Shown here: piece by piece, positions 23,986 to 32,752 of the stretch | Position numbering within the stretch: position 1 is the stretch's first letter | How the letters are laid out: every line of letters begins with the position of its first letter | DNA from: JAJZJT01 sp049964655 | Lineage (GTDB): Bacteria; Actinomycetota; Acidimicrobiia; Acidimicrobiales; RAAP-2 | NCBI GenBank assembly: GCA_049964655.1 | Contig: JBMFXC010000005.1 | Coordinates: 1-55,751, forward strand | Direction: 5' to 3' | DNA length: 55,751 nucleotides | The notes under the pieces: generated by a model | The model's input: the letters and a program-made list of their open reading frames with translations, nothing else | The model's database searches: none | Told to the model about the DNA's origin: nothing | Translations under genes and position numbers: made by a program

Positions 23986-24981
23986 GTGAGCGGAACCAAG
24001 AGCGCCCCGGACCGCAACCTCGCCATGGAGCTCGTCCGGGTCACCGAGGCCGCGGCCCTCGCCGCGTCGCGGTGGATGGGCCGGGGGGACAAGGAGGGCG
24101 CGGACGGAGCGGCCGTCGAGGCCATGCGCATCGTCCTCTCTTCGGTGTCCATGGACGGCGTCGTCGTCATCGGCGAGGGCGAGAAGGACCACGCGCCGAT
24201 GCTGTTCAACGGGGAGCGCATCGGGGACGGCGCCCCGCCCGAGTGCGACATCGCCGTCGACCCCATCGACGGCACGACGCCGACGGCGCTCGGACGCGGC
24301 GGCGCCCTGTCGGTGATCGCCATGTCCGAGCGGGGCACCATGTTCGACCCGGGCCCGTGCGTCTACATGGAGAAGGTGGCCGTCGGCCCCAAGGCGGCCG
24401 GCTCGATCGACATCACCCGGACCGTCGCCGACAACCTCGAGGCCGTGGCCAAGGCCAAAGGGACCTCGGTGCGCGACGTGACGGCGGTCGTCCTCGACCG
24501 CCCCCGCCATGCCGAGCTCATCGCCGAGGTGCGCGACACCGGTGCGCGCATCCGGTTGATCACCGACGGCGACGTAGCTGGTGCCATCGCCACCGCGTGG
24601 CCCGACTCGGGGGTCGACATCCTCTTCGGGGTGGGCGGGACCCCCGAAGGAGTCATCGCCGCGGCGGCGTTGAAGAGCATGGGAGGGGAGATCCAGGGCC
24701 GGCTGTGGCCTCGTGACGACGCCGAGCGCACGGCCGCCCTCGACGCCGGCTACGACCTCGACGCCATCTTGACCACCGACGACCTCGTCGCCGGAGAGAA
24801 CTGCTTCTTCGCCGCCACCGGTATCACCGACGGCGAGCTCCTCCACGGCGTGCGCTACGACGAGTTCGGCGCCACCACCCAGTCGCTTGTCATGCGGTCA
24901 CGCTCCGGCACGGTGCGTCTCATCGACGCCCACCACCGACTGCAGAAGCTCTCCGAGTACAGCTCGATCGCCTTCCGCTGA
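23986..24981 (+). CDS. glpX: Class II fructose-1,6-bisphosphatase
   Basis: A 331-residue GlpX enzyme that hydrolyses fructose-1,6-bisphosphate in gluconeogenesis. Diagnostic stretches are RNLAMELVRVTEAAALAASR, VVVIGEGEKDHAPML, the metal site DIAVDPIDGTTPTALGRGGA, FGVGGTPEGVIAAAALKSMG and a C-terminal ATGITDGELLHGVRY. GTG 23986 gives the usual N-terminus. It is a single-gene unit diverging from murA; two 29-bp repeats follow its stop. Confidence 0.96.
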   Translation: MSGTKSAPDRNLAMELVRVTEAAALAASRWMGRGDKEGADGAAVEAMRIVLSSVSMDGVVVIGEGEKDHAPMLFNGERIGDGAPPECDIAVDPIDGTTPTALGRGGALSVIAMSERGTMFDPGPCVYMEKVAVGPKAAGSIDITRTVADNLEAVAKAKGTSVRDVTAVVLDRPRHAELIAEVRDTGARIRLITDGDVAGAIATAWPDSGVDILFGVGGTPEGVIAAAALKSMGGEIQGRLWPRDDAERTAALDAGYDLDAILTTDDLVAGENCFFAATGITDGELLHGVRYDEFGATTQSLVMRSRSGTVRLIDAHHRLQKLSEYSSIAFR

Positions 24982-24996
24982 CCCGCCGGAGGCTCC

Positions 24997-25054
24997 CCTG
25001 GCCGGGGCGGGCCCTCGAGCCGGGGCCTGGCCGGGGCGGGCCCTCGAGCCGGGG
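24997..25054. repeat. 29-bp direct repeat after glpX
   Basis: Two identical 29-bp copies, each beginning cctggccgggg and ending gagccgggg, lie at 24997-25025 and 25026-25054, non-coding, between the convergent glpX and atpC genes. Confidence 0.9.
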
Positions 25055-25167
25055 CCGGTGCCGTCGTGCAGCGACGGAGGCACGGGTGGACACCCGCTAG
25101 TGAGCCCTCGCTGCCCTCTCGGAGCCGCGACCAGGCCCCCAGGCCTCCTCTACCCCCTGACGGCTGC

Positions 25168-25881
25168 TCAGGCGTGGTCCGCCGTACCGGCTGCTTCGAG
25201 GCGGACCTGGGCACGTCGGAGCGCGGCACGAGCCTCGGCAAGCTCGCCACCGGCCGCTTCCTCGACGTCCGCGGCGGCCCCGCGACGCTCGCTCTCCAGT
25301 CCGCTCGTGCGTGCTTCCGCCCGCTCGAGGGCGGCACGGGCGCGCTCGACGTCGATCTCCGAGGCAAGCTCGGCCACCCCGGCCAGCACGGTGACGCGTC
25401 CTCGGGCCAAGAGGGCCGTCTCCTCCCCCTCGACCACCGAGGCCACCGAGGCCACCGAGGCCACCGAGGCCACCGAGGCCACCGAGGCNNNNNNNNNNNN
25501 NNNNNNNNNNNNNNNNNNNNNNNNNNNNNNNNNNNNNNNNNNNNNNNNNNNNNNNNNNNNNNNNNNNNNNNNNNNNNNNNNNNNNNNNGCCACCGAGGCC
25601 ACCGAGGCCACCGAGGCCACCGAGGCCACCGAGGCCACCGAGGGTGACGACTCGACCTGCACGAAGCCCCCGTGGAGGGCGATGCGCAGCTCGCCACCGT
25701 CGAGGCCGCTACCCGACACCCGGAGCACGCCCGGCTCCACGGCACCGACCAGGTCGCTGTGGCCGGCCAGGTAGGTGCTGTCACCCTCGGCCGTGCGCAG
25801 CACGACCTCGGCAGCAGCGCCCTCGAGCAGGATGCGCTCGGGGGTCACCACCGAGACGGCGAACTCGTTCTCCTCAGCCAT
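25168..25881 (-). CDS. atpC: ATP synthase epsilon subunit with (ASV)n insertion (spans gap)
   Basis: The N-terminal beta-sandwich (FAVSVVTPERILLEG, STYLAGHSDLVGAVEPGVLRV, GGFVQVES) and the C-terminal helices (RVTVLAGVAELASEIDVERA onward) are normal. Between GGFVQVE and RVTVLAG, normally contiguous strands, lies an inserted run of Ala-Ser-Val repeats followed by VEGEETALLARG. The 9-bp repeat is interrupted by a 100-N gap, so its copy number is unknown; joining the repeat phase needs 7+9n missing bases, which keeps the frame. It is the last gene of the atp operon. The subunit couples and inhibits F1 rotation. Confidence 0.93.
   Translation of the reverse strand: MAEENEFAVSVVTPERILLEGAAAEVVLRTAEGDSTYLAGHSDLVGAVEPGVLRVSGSGLDGGELRIALHGGFVQVESSPSVASVASVASVASVASVXXXXXXXXXXXXXXXXXXXXXXXXXXXXXXXXXXASVASVASVASVASVASVVEGEETALLARGRVTVLAGVAELASEIDVERARAALERAEARTSGLESERRGAAADVEEAAGGELAEARAALRRAQVRLEAAGTADHA
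25434..25643. repeat. 9-bp minisatellite (gccaccgag)n in atpC
   Basis: About six copies are visible on each side of the gap, with no mismatch. On the minus strand the repeat encodes Ala-Ser-Val. A multiple of three keeps any copy number in frame, so length could vary without loss of the subunit. Confidence 0.95.
25489..25588. other. Assembly gap (100 N) inside atpC repeat
   Basis: The gap lies wholly in the 9-bp repeat array. The assembler could not determine the copy number. Confidence 0.95.
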
Positions 25882-25917
25882 GGGCCCTGTCCGTCCTCTT
25901 CGTCGTCGTCCGTCCGG

Positions 25918-27369
25918 TCACTCGTTGGCCAGGGCGTGGGCCTTGGCCAGGACCGACTCGGCGCCACCCACGTTCAGGAACGCCTGCTCCGGCACGTCGT
26001 CGAGCTCGCCGTCGACCAGCGCCTCGAACGACTCCACGGTCTCCTCGACCGGAACCGTCACGCCTTTCAGGCCGGTGAAGACCTCGCCCACGTTGAAGGG
26101 CTGGGAGAGGAACCGCTGGATCTTCCGGGCTCGGGCCACGGTCACCCGGTCCTCCTCGGAGAGCTCGTCGAGCCCGAGGATGGCGATGATGTCCTGCAGC
26201 TCCTTGTAGCGCTGGAGCACACCCTGGACCCGCCTCGCCACGTTGTAGTGGCGCTCCCCGACCACTTCGGGGGCGAGGATGTTCGACGTCGAGGAGAGGG
26301 GGTCGACGGCGGGGTAGATGCCGAGGGAGGCGATGTCGCGGCTCAGCTCGGTCGTGGCGTCGAGGTGGGTGAAGGTGGTGAACGGCGCCGGGTCCGTGTA
26401 GTCGTCGGCCGGCACGTAGACGGCCTGGAGCGACGTGATCGAACGCCCCCGCGTGGACGTGATGCGCTCCTGCAGCTCGCCCATCTCGTCGGCCAGGGTC
26501 GGCTGGTAGCCGACGGCCGAGGGCATCCGGCCGAGCAGCGTCGAGACCTCCGAGCCGGCCTGGACGAACCGGAAGATGTTGTCGACGAAGAGGAGGACGT
26601 CCTGGTTCTTCACGTCCCGGAAGTACTCGGCCATGGTCAGGGCAGCGAGCGCCACCCGCAGCCGGACGCCGGGGGGCTCGTCCATCTGCCCGTAGACGAG
26701 GGCGGCCTTCTCGATGACGCCCGACTCCTGCATCTCGAGCCACAGGTCGGTCCCCTCGCGGGTCCGCTCCCCCACCCCGGCGAAGACCGACACACCACCG
26801 TGGTTGGTGGCCACCCGGTTGATCATCTCTTGGATGAGGACCGTCTTGCCCACGCCGGCCCCTCCGAACAGGCCGATCTTGCCGCCCTGCACGTAGGGCT
26901 CGAGGAGGTCGATCACCTTGATGCCCGTCTCGAACATGACGGCACGAGGCTCGAGGGTGTCGAAGGCCGGAGCGGGGCGGTGGATCTCCCAGCGGTCCTC
27001 CACGTCCCCGATCGAGTCGGTGTCGAGCGGCTTGCCCAGCACGTTGAAGACGTGCCCGAGCACGGCGTCACCCACCGGCACGGTCAGCCCGTGGCCGAGG
27101 TTGCGCACCGCCGCCCCCCGCGTCATGCCGTCGGTGGGCCGGAGGCAGACGCACCGGACCCGACCGTCGCCGATCTGCTGGGCCACCTCGGCGGTGACGA
27201 CCTCTTTCGTCCCGTCGAGCTCGACGTCGACCTCGACGGCCATGTTGATCTCGGGAAGGGCGTGGGGCGGGAACTCGACGTCGATGACGGGCCCGGCGAT
27301 GGCCACCACCCGGCCGTTGGGGCGGGCGTCGTCGCTGGCGGCGATGGGCGCTGGGGCGGTCGTGGTCAT
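25918..27369 (-). CDS. atpD: ATP synthase beta subunit
   Basis: The 483-residue catalytic F1 subunit, with P-loop GGAGVGKTVLIQEMI, the catalytic Glu in AGVGERTREG, Walker B VLLFVDNIFRF, and the signature PAVDPLSSTSN. ATG 27369 precedes the GRVVAIAGPVIDVEFP start. Length is normal. It lies between atpG (129 bp) and atpC (36 bp). Confidence 0.98.
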   Translation of the reverse strand: MTTTAPAPIAASDDARPNGRVVAIAGPVIDVEFPPHALPEINMAVEVDVELDGTKEVVTAEVAQQIGDGRVRCVCLRPTDGMTRGAAVRNLGHGLTVPVGDAVLGHVFNVLGKPLDTDSIGDVEDRWEIHRPAPAFDTLEPRAVMFETGIKVIDLLEPYVQGGKIGLFGGAGVGKTVLIQEMINRVATNHGGVSVFAGVGERTREGTDLWLEMQESGVIEKAALVYGQMDEPPGVRLRVALAALTMAEYFRDVKNQDVLLFVDNIFRFVQAGSEVSTLLGRMPSAVGYQPTLADEMGELQERITSTRGRSITSLQAVYVPADDYTDPAPFTTFTHLDATTELSRDIASLGIYPAVDPLSSTSNILAPEVVGERHYNVARRVQGVLQRYKELQDIIAILGLDELSEEDRVTVARARKIQRFLSQPFNVGEVFTGLKGVTVPVEETVESFEALVDGELDDVPEQAFLNVGGAESVLAKAHALANE

Positions 27370-27498
27370 GAGTGTGCTGCTCCCTCGGTCTGGTGTGGTC
27401 CCTCGGTGTGGCGTGGTCCCCGGACGGAGGCGATCTCCGCTCCGACCGGTTCGGGGTGGGCCGGCGGTGCGGTGGGCGTGCCGTGCGCGATCGTCACG

Positions 27499-28452
27499 TC
27501 AACTACCCACCTCGATCACGAGGCCGCTCTCGTCGCCCGCTGCCCCGGCCCGCAGCGCCTCGGCGCCGCCGACGATCTCCATGATCTCGGTGGTGATGGC
27601 GTCCTGACGGGCCCGGTTCATGATGCGCGAGTACTTCTTGATCAGCTCCTCGGCGTTGTCGGTAGCTGCCGCCATGGCGCGCTGCCGGGCCGTGAGCTCG
27701 GAGGCCGACGCCTCCAGGAGCGCCCCGAAGATGGCCGTCTCGGCGGCCCGGGGGGCGAGCGTCTCGAGGAGCACCGCGGCGTCCGGCTCGAACTCGGTGT
27801 AGCCGAGCCGGGCGGGTGCCTCGGTATCGTCGACCGGGCCGGCGTCGCCGTCGGGACGGCGGGGGTCCTCGAGCGGGAGGAGCTGGCGGACCTCGACCCG
27901 CTGCGAACTGGCCGACAGGAACCGGGTCGACACGAGGAGGACCTGGTCGACCTCGCCCTCGACGAACGGTCCGAGCACGGCGGCGGCGACCTCGCGGGCG
28001 TCGGTGAAGTTCGGTCGCTCGCTCATCCCGGTGAAGGAGCGTTCGACCGGCTGGCGACGGAAGCGGAAGTAGCCCTGGGCCTTCTTGCCCACCGTGAAGA
28101 GGCGGTGCTCGACGCCTTCGGCTCGCCCGTCGGCCAACAGTCGCTCGGTGGCTCGCAGGACGAAGGCGTTGTACCCGCCGCACAGGCCGCGATCGGCGAC
28201 GATCGAGAGCACGGCCACCCGCTCCACCCGCTCGGGAGCACCGAGCAGGCGCCCGGCCGCCACCGGGTCACCGGCGGCGGCCTCGACCACCAGGCGGGCC
28301 ATGCCCTCCTGGTACGGCCGCGCCGCGGCGATGCGCGCCTGGGCGCGGACGATCTGGGAGGCGGCGATCAGCTCCATCGCCCTCGTGATCTTCTTCGTCG
28401 ACTGCACGCTCCGGATGCGTCGCCGGAGGATGCGCTCCTGGCCGCCAGCCAT
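27499..28452 (-). CDS. atpG: ATP synthase gamma subunit
   Basis: The 317-residue central-stalk subunit. It starts MAGGQERILRRRIRSVQSTK with KITRAMELIAAS, has LSIVADRGLCGGYNAFVLR, and ends with the helix NAEELIKKYSRIMNRARQDA. It is longer than the usual ~290 residues because of an acidic loop around EDPRRPDGDAGPVDDTEAP, a kind of insertion seen in actinobacterial gamma subunits. It is 3 bp from atpA. Confidence 0.97.
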   Translation of the reverse strand: MAGGQERILRRRIRSVQSTKKITRAMELIAASQIVRAQARIAAARPYQEGMARLVVEAAAGDPVAAGRLLGAPERVERVAVLSIVADRGLCGGYNAFVLRATERLLADGRAEGVEHRLFTVGKKAQGYFRFRRQPVERSFTGMSERPNFTDAREVAAAVLGPFVEGEVDQVLLVSTRFLSASSQRVEVRQLLPLEDPRRPDGDAGPVDDTEAPARLGYTEFEPDAAVLLETLAPRAAETAIFGALLEASASELTARQRAMAAATDNAEELIKKYSRIMNRARQDAITTEIMEIVGGAEALRAGAAGDESGLVIEVGS

Positions 28453-28455
28453 AGG

Positions 28456-29979
28456 TCAGCCGTCCGTGCCGGTGTCGAACGACTGCCCGAAGACCTCGAG
28501 GGCCTTGTCGAAGGCGTCGGTATCGGGAAGAGCGCCGGTGGTGCGGATCGTCTCGAGCAGGTCGGCGTGGTTGGCCCGGAAGTAGCTCCGCACCTCGGAC
28601 TCGTACCGCTGGACCTCGGAGATGGGCACGCTGTCGACGAAACCACGCGACCCGGCGTAGATCACCAGCACCTGCTCCTCGACAGGCACCGGTGCGTTGA
28701 GCCCCTGCTTGAGCAGCTCGGTGAGGCGGTAGCCCCGGTCGAGCTGGGCCTGGGAGACCTTGTCGAGCTCGGACCCGAAGGTGGCGAACGCCTCGAGCTC
28801 GCGGAACTGGGCGAGGTCGAGCTTCAACGTGCCGGCCACGGCCTTCATCGCCTTGATCTGCGCGGCGCTCCCCACCCGGCTGACCGAGATGCCGACGTTG
28901 ATGGCCGGGCGGATGCCCGCGTAGAAGAGCTCGCTCTCCAAGAAGACCTGGCCGTCGGTGATCGAGATGACGTTGGTGGGGATGTAGGCGGACACGTCGC
29001 CCGCCTTCGTCTCGATGATCGGCAGGGCAGTCAGCGATCCGCCGCCGCGCTCGTCCGACAGCTTGGCGGCCCGCTCGAGCAGGCGGCTGTGCAGGTAGAA
29101 GACGTCGCCGGGGTAGGCCTCGCGACCCGGCGGCCGTCGCAGCAGGAGGGACAGCTGCCGGTAGGCCTCGGCTTGCTTGGAGAGGTCGTCGTAGACGATC
29201 AGGGCGTGCTCGCCGTTCTCCATCCAGTGCTGGCCCATGGCACAACCGGCATAGGGGGCGAGGTACTTGAACGGCGCGGGATCGGAGGCCGCCGCCAGCA
29301 CCACCACCGTGTAGTCGAGCGCGCCGTGGGCCCGCAGCGTCTCCACCGTCTGCGACACCGACGAGCCCTTCAGGCCGATGGCGACGTAGATGCACTTCAC
29401 ACCCTGGCCACGCTGGTTGAGGATGGTGTCGACGGCGACGGTGGTCTTGCCCGTCTTGCGGTCGCCGATGATGAGCTCCCGCTGTCCGCGCCCGATCGGC
29501 GTCATGGCGTCGATGGCCTTGATACCGGTCTGCAGCGGCTCGCTCACCGGCTGGCGGTCCACGATGCCCGGCGCCTGGATCTCCATCCGACGCGGCTCGG
29601 TCGAGGTGATCGGCCCCTTGCCGTCGATGGGCTCGCCCAGGGCGTTGACCACCCGTCCGAGCAGTCCGTCGCCCACCGGCACCGAGAGGATCGTCCCGGT
29701 GGCCTTGACGAGCTGCTCCTCTTCGAGCTTCGTGCCCTCGCCGAGGATGACGGCACCGATGGTCTCCTCGTCGAGGTTGAGGGCGAGGCCGACCGTGCCG
29801 TCCTCGAACTCGAGGATCTCGTTGACGGCACACCCGGGCAACCCGGTGACCCGGGCGATCCCGTCGCCGACCTCGACGATCCGGCCGACCTGTTCGGTCC
29901 CGACCTCTGGTGTGTACTCCTCGACGTGACGCCGGAGGGCATCGGCGATCTCGTCGGCGTTGATGGTCAGCTCAGCCAT
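28456..29979 (-). CDS. atpA: ATP synthase alpha subunit
   Basis: The 507-residue nucleotide-binding, non-catalytic F1 subunit. It has the P-loop GDRKTGKTTVAVDTILNQ, VLAAASDPAPFKYLAPY, SLLLRRPPGREAYPGDVFYL and ITDGQVFLE. ATG 29979 is shared with the stop of atpH (TGATG, 1-bp overlap). A much longer open frame upstream runs in antiphase through atpH and is not real. Confidence 0.98.
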   Translation of the reverse strand: MAELTINADEIADALRRHVEEYTPEVGTEQVGRIVEVGDGIARVTGLPGCAVNEILEFEDGTVGLALNLDEETIGAVILGEGTKLEEEQLVKATGTILSVPVGDGLLGRVVNALGEPIDGKGPITSTEPRRMEIQAPGIVDRQPVSEPLQTGIKAIDAMTPIGRGQRELIIGDRKTGKTTVAVDTILNQRGQGVKCIYVAIGLKGSSVSQTVETLRAHGALDYTVVVLAAASDPAPFKYLAPYAGCAMGQHWMENGEHALIVYDDLSKQAEAYRQLSLLLRRPPGREAYPGDVFYLHSRLLERAAKLSDERGGGSLTALPIIETKAGDVSAYIPTNVISITDGQVFLESELFYAGIRPAINVGISVSRVGSAAQIKAMKAVAGTLKLDLAQFRELEAFATFGSELDKVSQAQLDRGYRLTELLKQGLNAPVPVEEQVLVIYAGSRGFVDSVPISEVQRYESEVRSYFRANHADLLETIRTTGALPDTDAFDKALEVFGQSFDTGTDG

Positions 29980-30947
29980 CAGGCGTCTTCCCTTCCTTCG
30001 GGGTGCTCGTTCTCGGCGGGTGGGGCTTCGTGGAACAGGGAGGCGGCGGCCCCGGTGACGAGGACGTGCTCCCGCAACTGGTCGAGGCGATGGCGGGCGC
30101 TCCCGTCGACGAGCAGGTCGCCGATCTCGACGACCGCCCCGCCGAGGAGGGCCGGCTCGATGGTCACGTGGAGCTCGACCGGCCCGCCGGTCAGGTGCGC
30201 GAGCGACTCGGCCAGCTCGCCCTGCTGGCGCTCGTCGAGCAGCGAAGCCGCCCGGATGCGGGCGACCCGCCAGCCGCGACTGGCGGCGGCGGACTCGACG
30301 AGCGCGTCGAGCAGCGAGACGAAGTCGCGGGCGCTGCCGCCCCGGGTGGCGTACCGGGCGAGGCGCACCGTCGCCGGGATGGCCTGGCTCCCGAGGAGGT
30401 CGGTGACCAGCGCCTGGCGAACGGCGACCGGCAGGTCGCGGTCGCCCAGGGCCGACCGCAACGGCCGGTTGGCCTCCACCACCCGGGCGAAGCGGAACAA
30501 CTGGTCCTCGATCTCCTCGAGGTCCCCGACCGAGACGTCCTCGAAGACCGCCGCCGCGTAACCGGTCACCCGGTTGCGGGCAGCGAGCTTGCCGAGCACC
30601 GGCTCGTCGTCGGGCTCGTGGGCGCCGGGTGGTCGGGACGCTGCCAGCGCGAGCTGGTCGGCCATCCACCGAAAGGACACGACGACCTCCGACGCCGGCA
30701 CCACGGCGACCGCCCGGTCGACGAGACGGCGCACCTCGGAGCGAACCCGGCCCTCGAGCAGGTCGGCGAGCACGGCGCGCCGGGGTGGCACGGGGATCGA
30801 GGCGTCGACCAGGACGAGGAGGAGCTCCGCGTTGCGCTCGACGAGGTCGGCGACCGCGCCGAGCTCGGCCCCGGCTTCCGTCAGGGTGCCAGAGTCGACG
30901 AGCGACTCGCCGATGGCGGCCAGGTACCCCTGGAGGGCTGGGATCAC
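29979..30947 (-). CDS. atpH: ATP synthase delta subunit, extended form
   Basis: The peripheral-stalk/F1 linker, 322 residues against ~180 in most bacteria and ~270 in other actinobacteria. Residues ~130-310 are a complete delta subunit (VTGYAAAVFEDV, RPLRSALGDRDLPVAVRQAL, LLGGAVVEIGDLLVDGSARH). Residues ~1-110 look like a second, degenerate copy of its helical domain (ERNAELLLVLVDASIPVPPR with LLEGRVRSEVRRLVDRAV). Unlike mycobacteria there is no b-delta fusion. The GTG at 30947 overlaps the atpF stop (GTGA). Confidence 0.93.
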   Translation of the reverse strand: MIPALQGYLAAIGESLVDSGTLTEAGAELGAVADLVERNAELLLVLVDASIPVPPRRAVLADLLEGRVRSEVRRLVDRAVAVVPASEVVVSFRWMADQLALAASRPPGAHEPDDEPVLGKLAARNRVTGYAAAVFEDVSVGDLEEIEDQLFRFARVVEANRPLRSALGDRDLPVAVRQALVTDLLGSQAIPATVRLARYATRGGSARDFVSLLDALVESAAASRGWRVARIRAASLLDERQQGELAESLAHLTGGPVELHVTIEPALLGGAVVEIGDLLVDGSARHRLDQLREHVLVTGAAASLFHEAPPAENEHPEGREDA

Positions 30948-31501
30948 CGGCTGGCCCCGGTGGCCGCGGCACGGTCCTCGGCCGAGCCCGACTCGGCCCG
31001 GACGGCGGCGATGGCCGCCTCGATGAGGTCGCGGTGGTCCTCGGCCCGGATCTCGCGGCCCACGACCCGCTCGGCGGCAGCCAGCACGAGCTGTCCGACG
31101 CGGGCGGAGAGCTCCTCCACCGCTGCCTGCTTGGCCACGGCCACCTCGGCGTCGGCTGCTTGCACGATGCGGTCGTGCTCGGCTTGGGCCCGGGCCTGGG
31201 CGGCGACGGTCATCTGCTCGGCGGTGGCGTTGGCAGTGGCCACGATCTCACGTGCCTGGTGGCGGGCCTCCTCCAGCACGTGGCGCCGCTCGGCGTCTGC
31301 CGCGTCGGCGTCCGCCTTGGCCCGGTCGGCCGCCTCGAGCTCGGAGCGGATCTGCTCTTGGCGCGCGGTGATGGCCTTGTTGAGCGGCGGCAGCACGTAC
31401 TTGCCGAGCACGGCGAGCACGATCAGGAAGGCGATGAGCTCGACGATGAGCGTCCCGTTGGGGACGAGGAAGTTGCTGGTGGCGAGAGGCATCTGGTTCA
31501 C
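30944..31501 (-). CDS. atpF: ATP synthase b subunit
   Basis: A 185-residue protein with one membrane helix (GTLIVELIAFLIVLAVLGKYVLP), followed by PLNKAITARQEQIRSELEAA and a long charged coiled coil: the peripheral stalk. The start is GTG 31501 or the ATG at codon 4; either keeps the anchor. It is a separate gene, not fused to delta. Confidence 0.95.
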   Translation of the reverse strand: MNQMPLATSNFLVPNGTLIVELIAFLIVLAVLGKYVLPPLNKAITARQEQIRSELEAADRAKADADAADAERRHVLEEARHQAREIVATANATAEQMTVAAQARAQAEHDRIVQAADAEVAVAKQAAVEELSARVGQLVLAAAERVVGREIRAEDHRDLIEAAIAAVRAESGSAEDRAAATGASR

Positions 31502-31603
31502 CCTTGCTAGCTGCGGCGTCGGCGGTCACCGGGCACGGCGCACCCACCAGGGCCGTCGACGCCCGTGGGCGCCGGCGCCGATCGCTCGGAGGTTGTCACG
31601 TGG

Positions 31604-31870
31604 CTACTTCTTGTACAGCGAGAACACGAAGAGCGCGGTGAAGGCCAGGTTGATGAAGTACATGGCCTCGACGAGACCGACGGTGAGGAACATGATCGTG
31701 AACAGACGACCCTGGGCCTCGGGCTGGCGGGCCACGCCGGCGATGGTCTGGCTCCCGGCGAGGCCGTCACCGACGGCGGCACCGACGGCACCGCCACCGA
31801 GGGCGAGACCACCGCCGACCATGGCGCCGGCAAGCTTGACGGCTTCGGCCATTCCGGTAGTTGCTGCCAT
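31604..31870 (-). CDS. atpE: ATP synthase c subunit
   Basis: The 88-residue rotor-ring proteolipid with two helices. The Gly-rich motif MVGGGLALGGGAVGAAVGDG lies in the first, R48-Q49-P50 in the polar loop, and the ion-binding E68 in GLVEAMYFI. No Na+-type ligand set is evident, so protons are assumed. ATG 31870 has AAAGGAG upstream, the strongest ribosome-binding site in the operon, fitting the high c stoichiometry. Confidence 0.97.
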   Translation of the reverse strand: MAATTGMAEAVKLAGAMVGGGLALGGGAVGAAVGDGLAGSQTIAGVARQPEAQGRLFTIMFLTVGLVEAMYFINLAFTALFVFSLYKK

Positions 31871-31940
31871 TGGTGCTTCTCCTTTTGGGTTGTGCTCGCT
31901 ACTGCGATCGAAGGTCGTTGACGAAGGTCGTCGTGGGTCC

Positions 31941-31980
31941 GGGCGTCGCTCAGTGGGCGTCGCTCAGTGGGCGTCGCTCA
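31941..31980. repeat. 14-bp direct repeat duplicating the atpB stop codon
   Basis: The unit gggcgtcgctcagt occurs at 31941-31954 and 31955-31968, with 12 bases of a third copy at 31969-31980. Read on the minus strand, the coding end of atpB and its TGA (31964-31966) are followed by a second copy of the same codons and stop. Confidence 0.95.
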
Positions 31981-32749
31981 TGGCCACGTCGAAGTAGAGG
32001 ATGGCGAGGAGGGCGAAGATGAACGCCTGGATGACCCCGATCAGGATGTCGAACAGCTTCCAGACGGGGTTGAAGATCACGGCGAGGATGCCGCCTACCG
32101 GCACCGGCCCGATCTTCCAGACCACCAGGTAGGCGAGGAGGGCGAGCATGAGCCCGCCCGAGAGCAGGTTGCCGAAGAGCCGGAGGGCGAGGGTGACGGG
32201 CTTGGCCAGCTCCTCGACCACGTTGATGAAGATGTTCCCGAGGAAGAGGAACTTGGGGAACGGCTGGGTGACGTAGTGCTTGAGGTAGCCGACGATGCCT
32301 CGGGTCCGGATCGACGCCACGTGGACGAGCACGATCACGAAGAGCGCCATGGCCAACGGCAGGTTGATGTCGGCGGCGGGCGGTAGCAGCAGGTCGTACT
32401 TGGCGCCGAGGCCGACGACACCGAACAGGTTGCACACGAAGATGAACATGAACAGCGTGATGGCGAGGGGCACGATGCGGGCTCCCCGCGGCCCGATCGA
32501 CGACTCGACCTGACGTTGGGTGGCGTCGACCACCACCTCCCAGAAGACCTGCAGCTTGCCAGGCACACCGCTCGTGGCACGACGTCGCACCGCCAGGCCC
32601 AGGGCGATGGTGATGACCATCGCCACCCCGGTCGACCACACGAGGTCCATGTCGAGCTTGAGCCCGAGCACGGTGCGGGTGATGTGGTCCCCGACCGTGA
32701 TGCTGGCCAGGAGGACGTGCGGACGTGCCACTCTGTCGGCGAGCCCCAT
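31964..32749 (-). CDS. atpB: ATP synthase a subunit
   Basis: A 261-residue integral membrane subunit forming the proton half-channels. The essential Arg lies in ALRLFGNLLSGGLMLALLAY. Other conserved parts are PLAITLFMFIFVCNLFG and FDILIGVIQAFIFALLAILYF near the C-terminus. ATG 32749 follows the AtpI-like gene by 3 bp. The 3' end is duplicated (14-bp repeats). Confidence 0.97.
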   Translation of the reverse strand: MGLADRVARPHVLLASITVGDHITRTVLGLKLDMDLVWSTGVAMVITIALGLAVRRRATSGVPGKLQVFWEVVVDATQRQVESSIGPRGARIVPLAITLFMFIFVCNLFGVVGLGAKYDLLLPPAADINLPLAMALFVIVLVHVASIRTRGIVGYLKHYVTQPFPKFLFLGNIFINVVEELAKPVTLALRLFGNLLSGGLMLALLAYLVVWKIGPVPVGGILAVIFNPVWKLFDILIGVIQAFIFALLAILYFDVAMSDAH

Positions 32750-32752
32750 GGC

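Noticed and set aside
25672..30561. Open frame of about 1,629 codons on the plus strand across the atp operon
   Set aside because: It is antisense to atpC-D-G-A-H, which have unmistakable family motifs on the minus strand, and its composition (Gly/Asp/His/Val-rich, no motif) is the usual mirror of GC-rich genes.
28456..30972. An 838-residue reading of atpA with a long N-terminal extension
   Set aside because: The extension is out-of-frame atpH sequence; atpA starts at 29979 with the normal N-terminus and atpH is real in its own frame.
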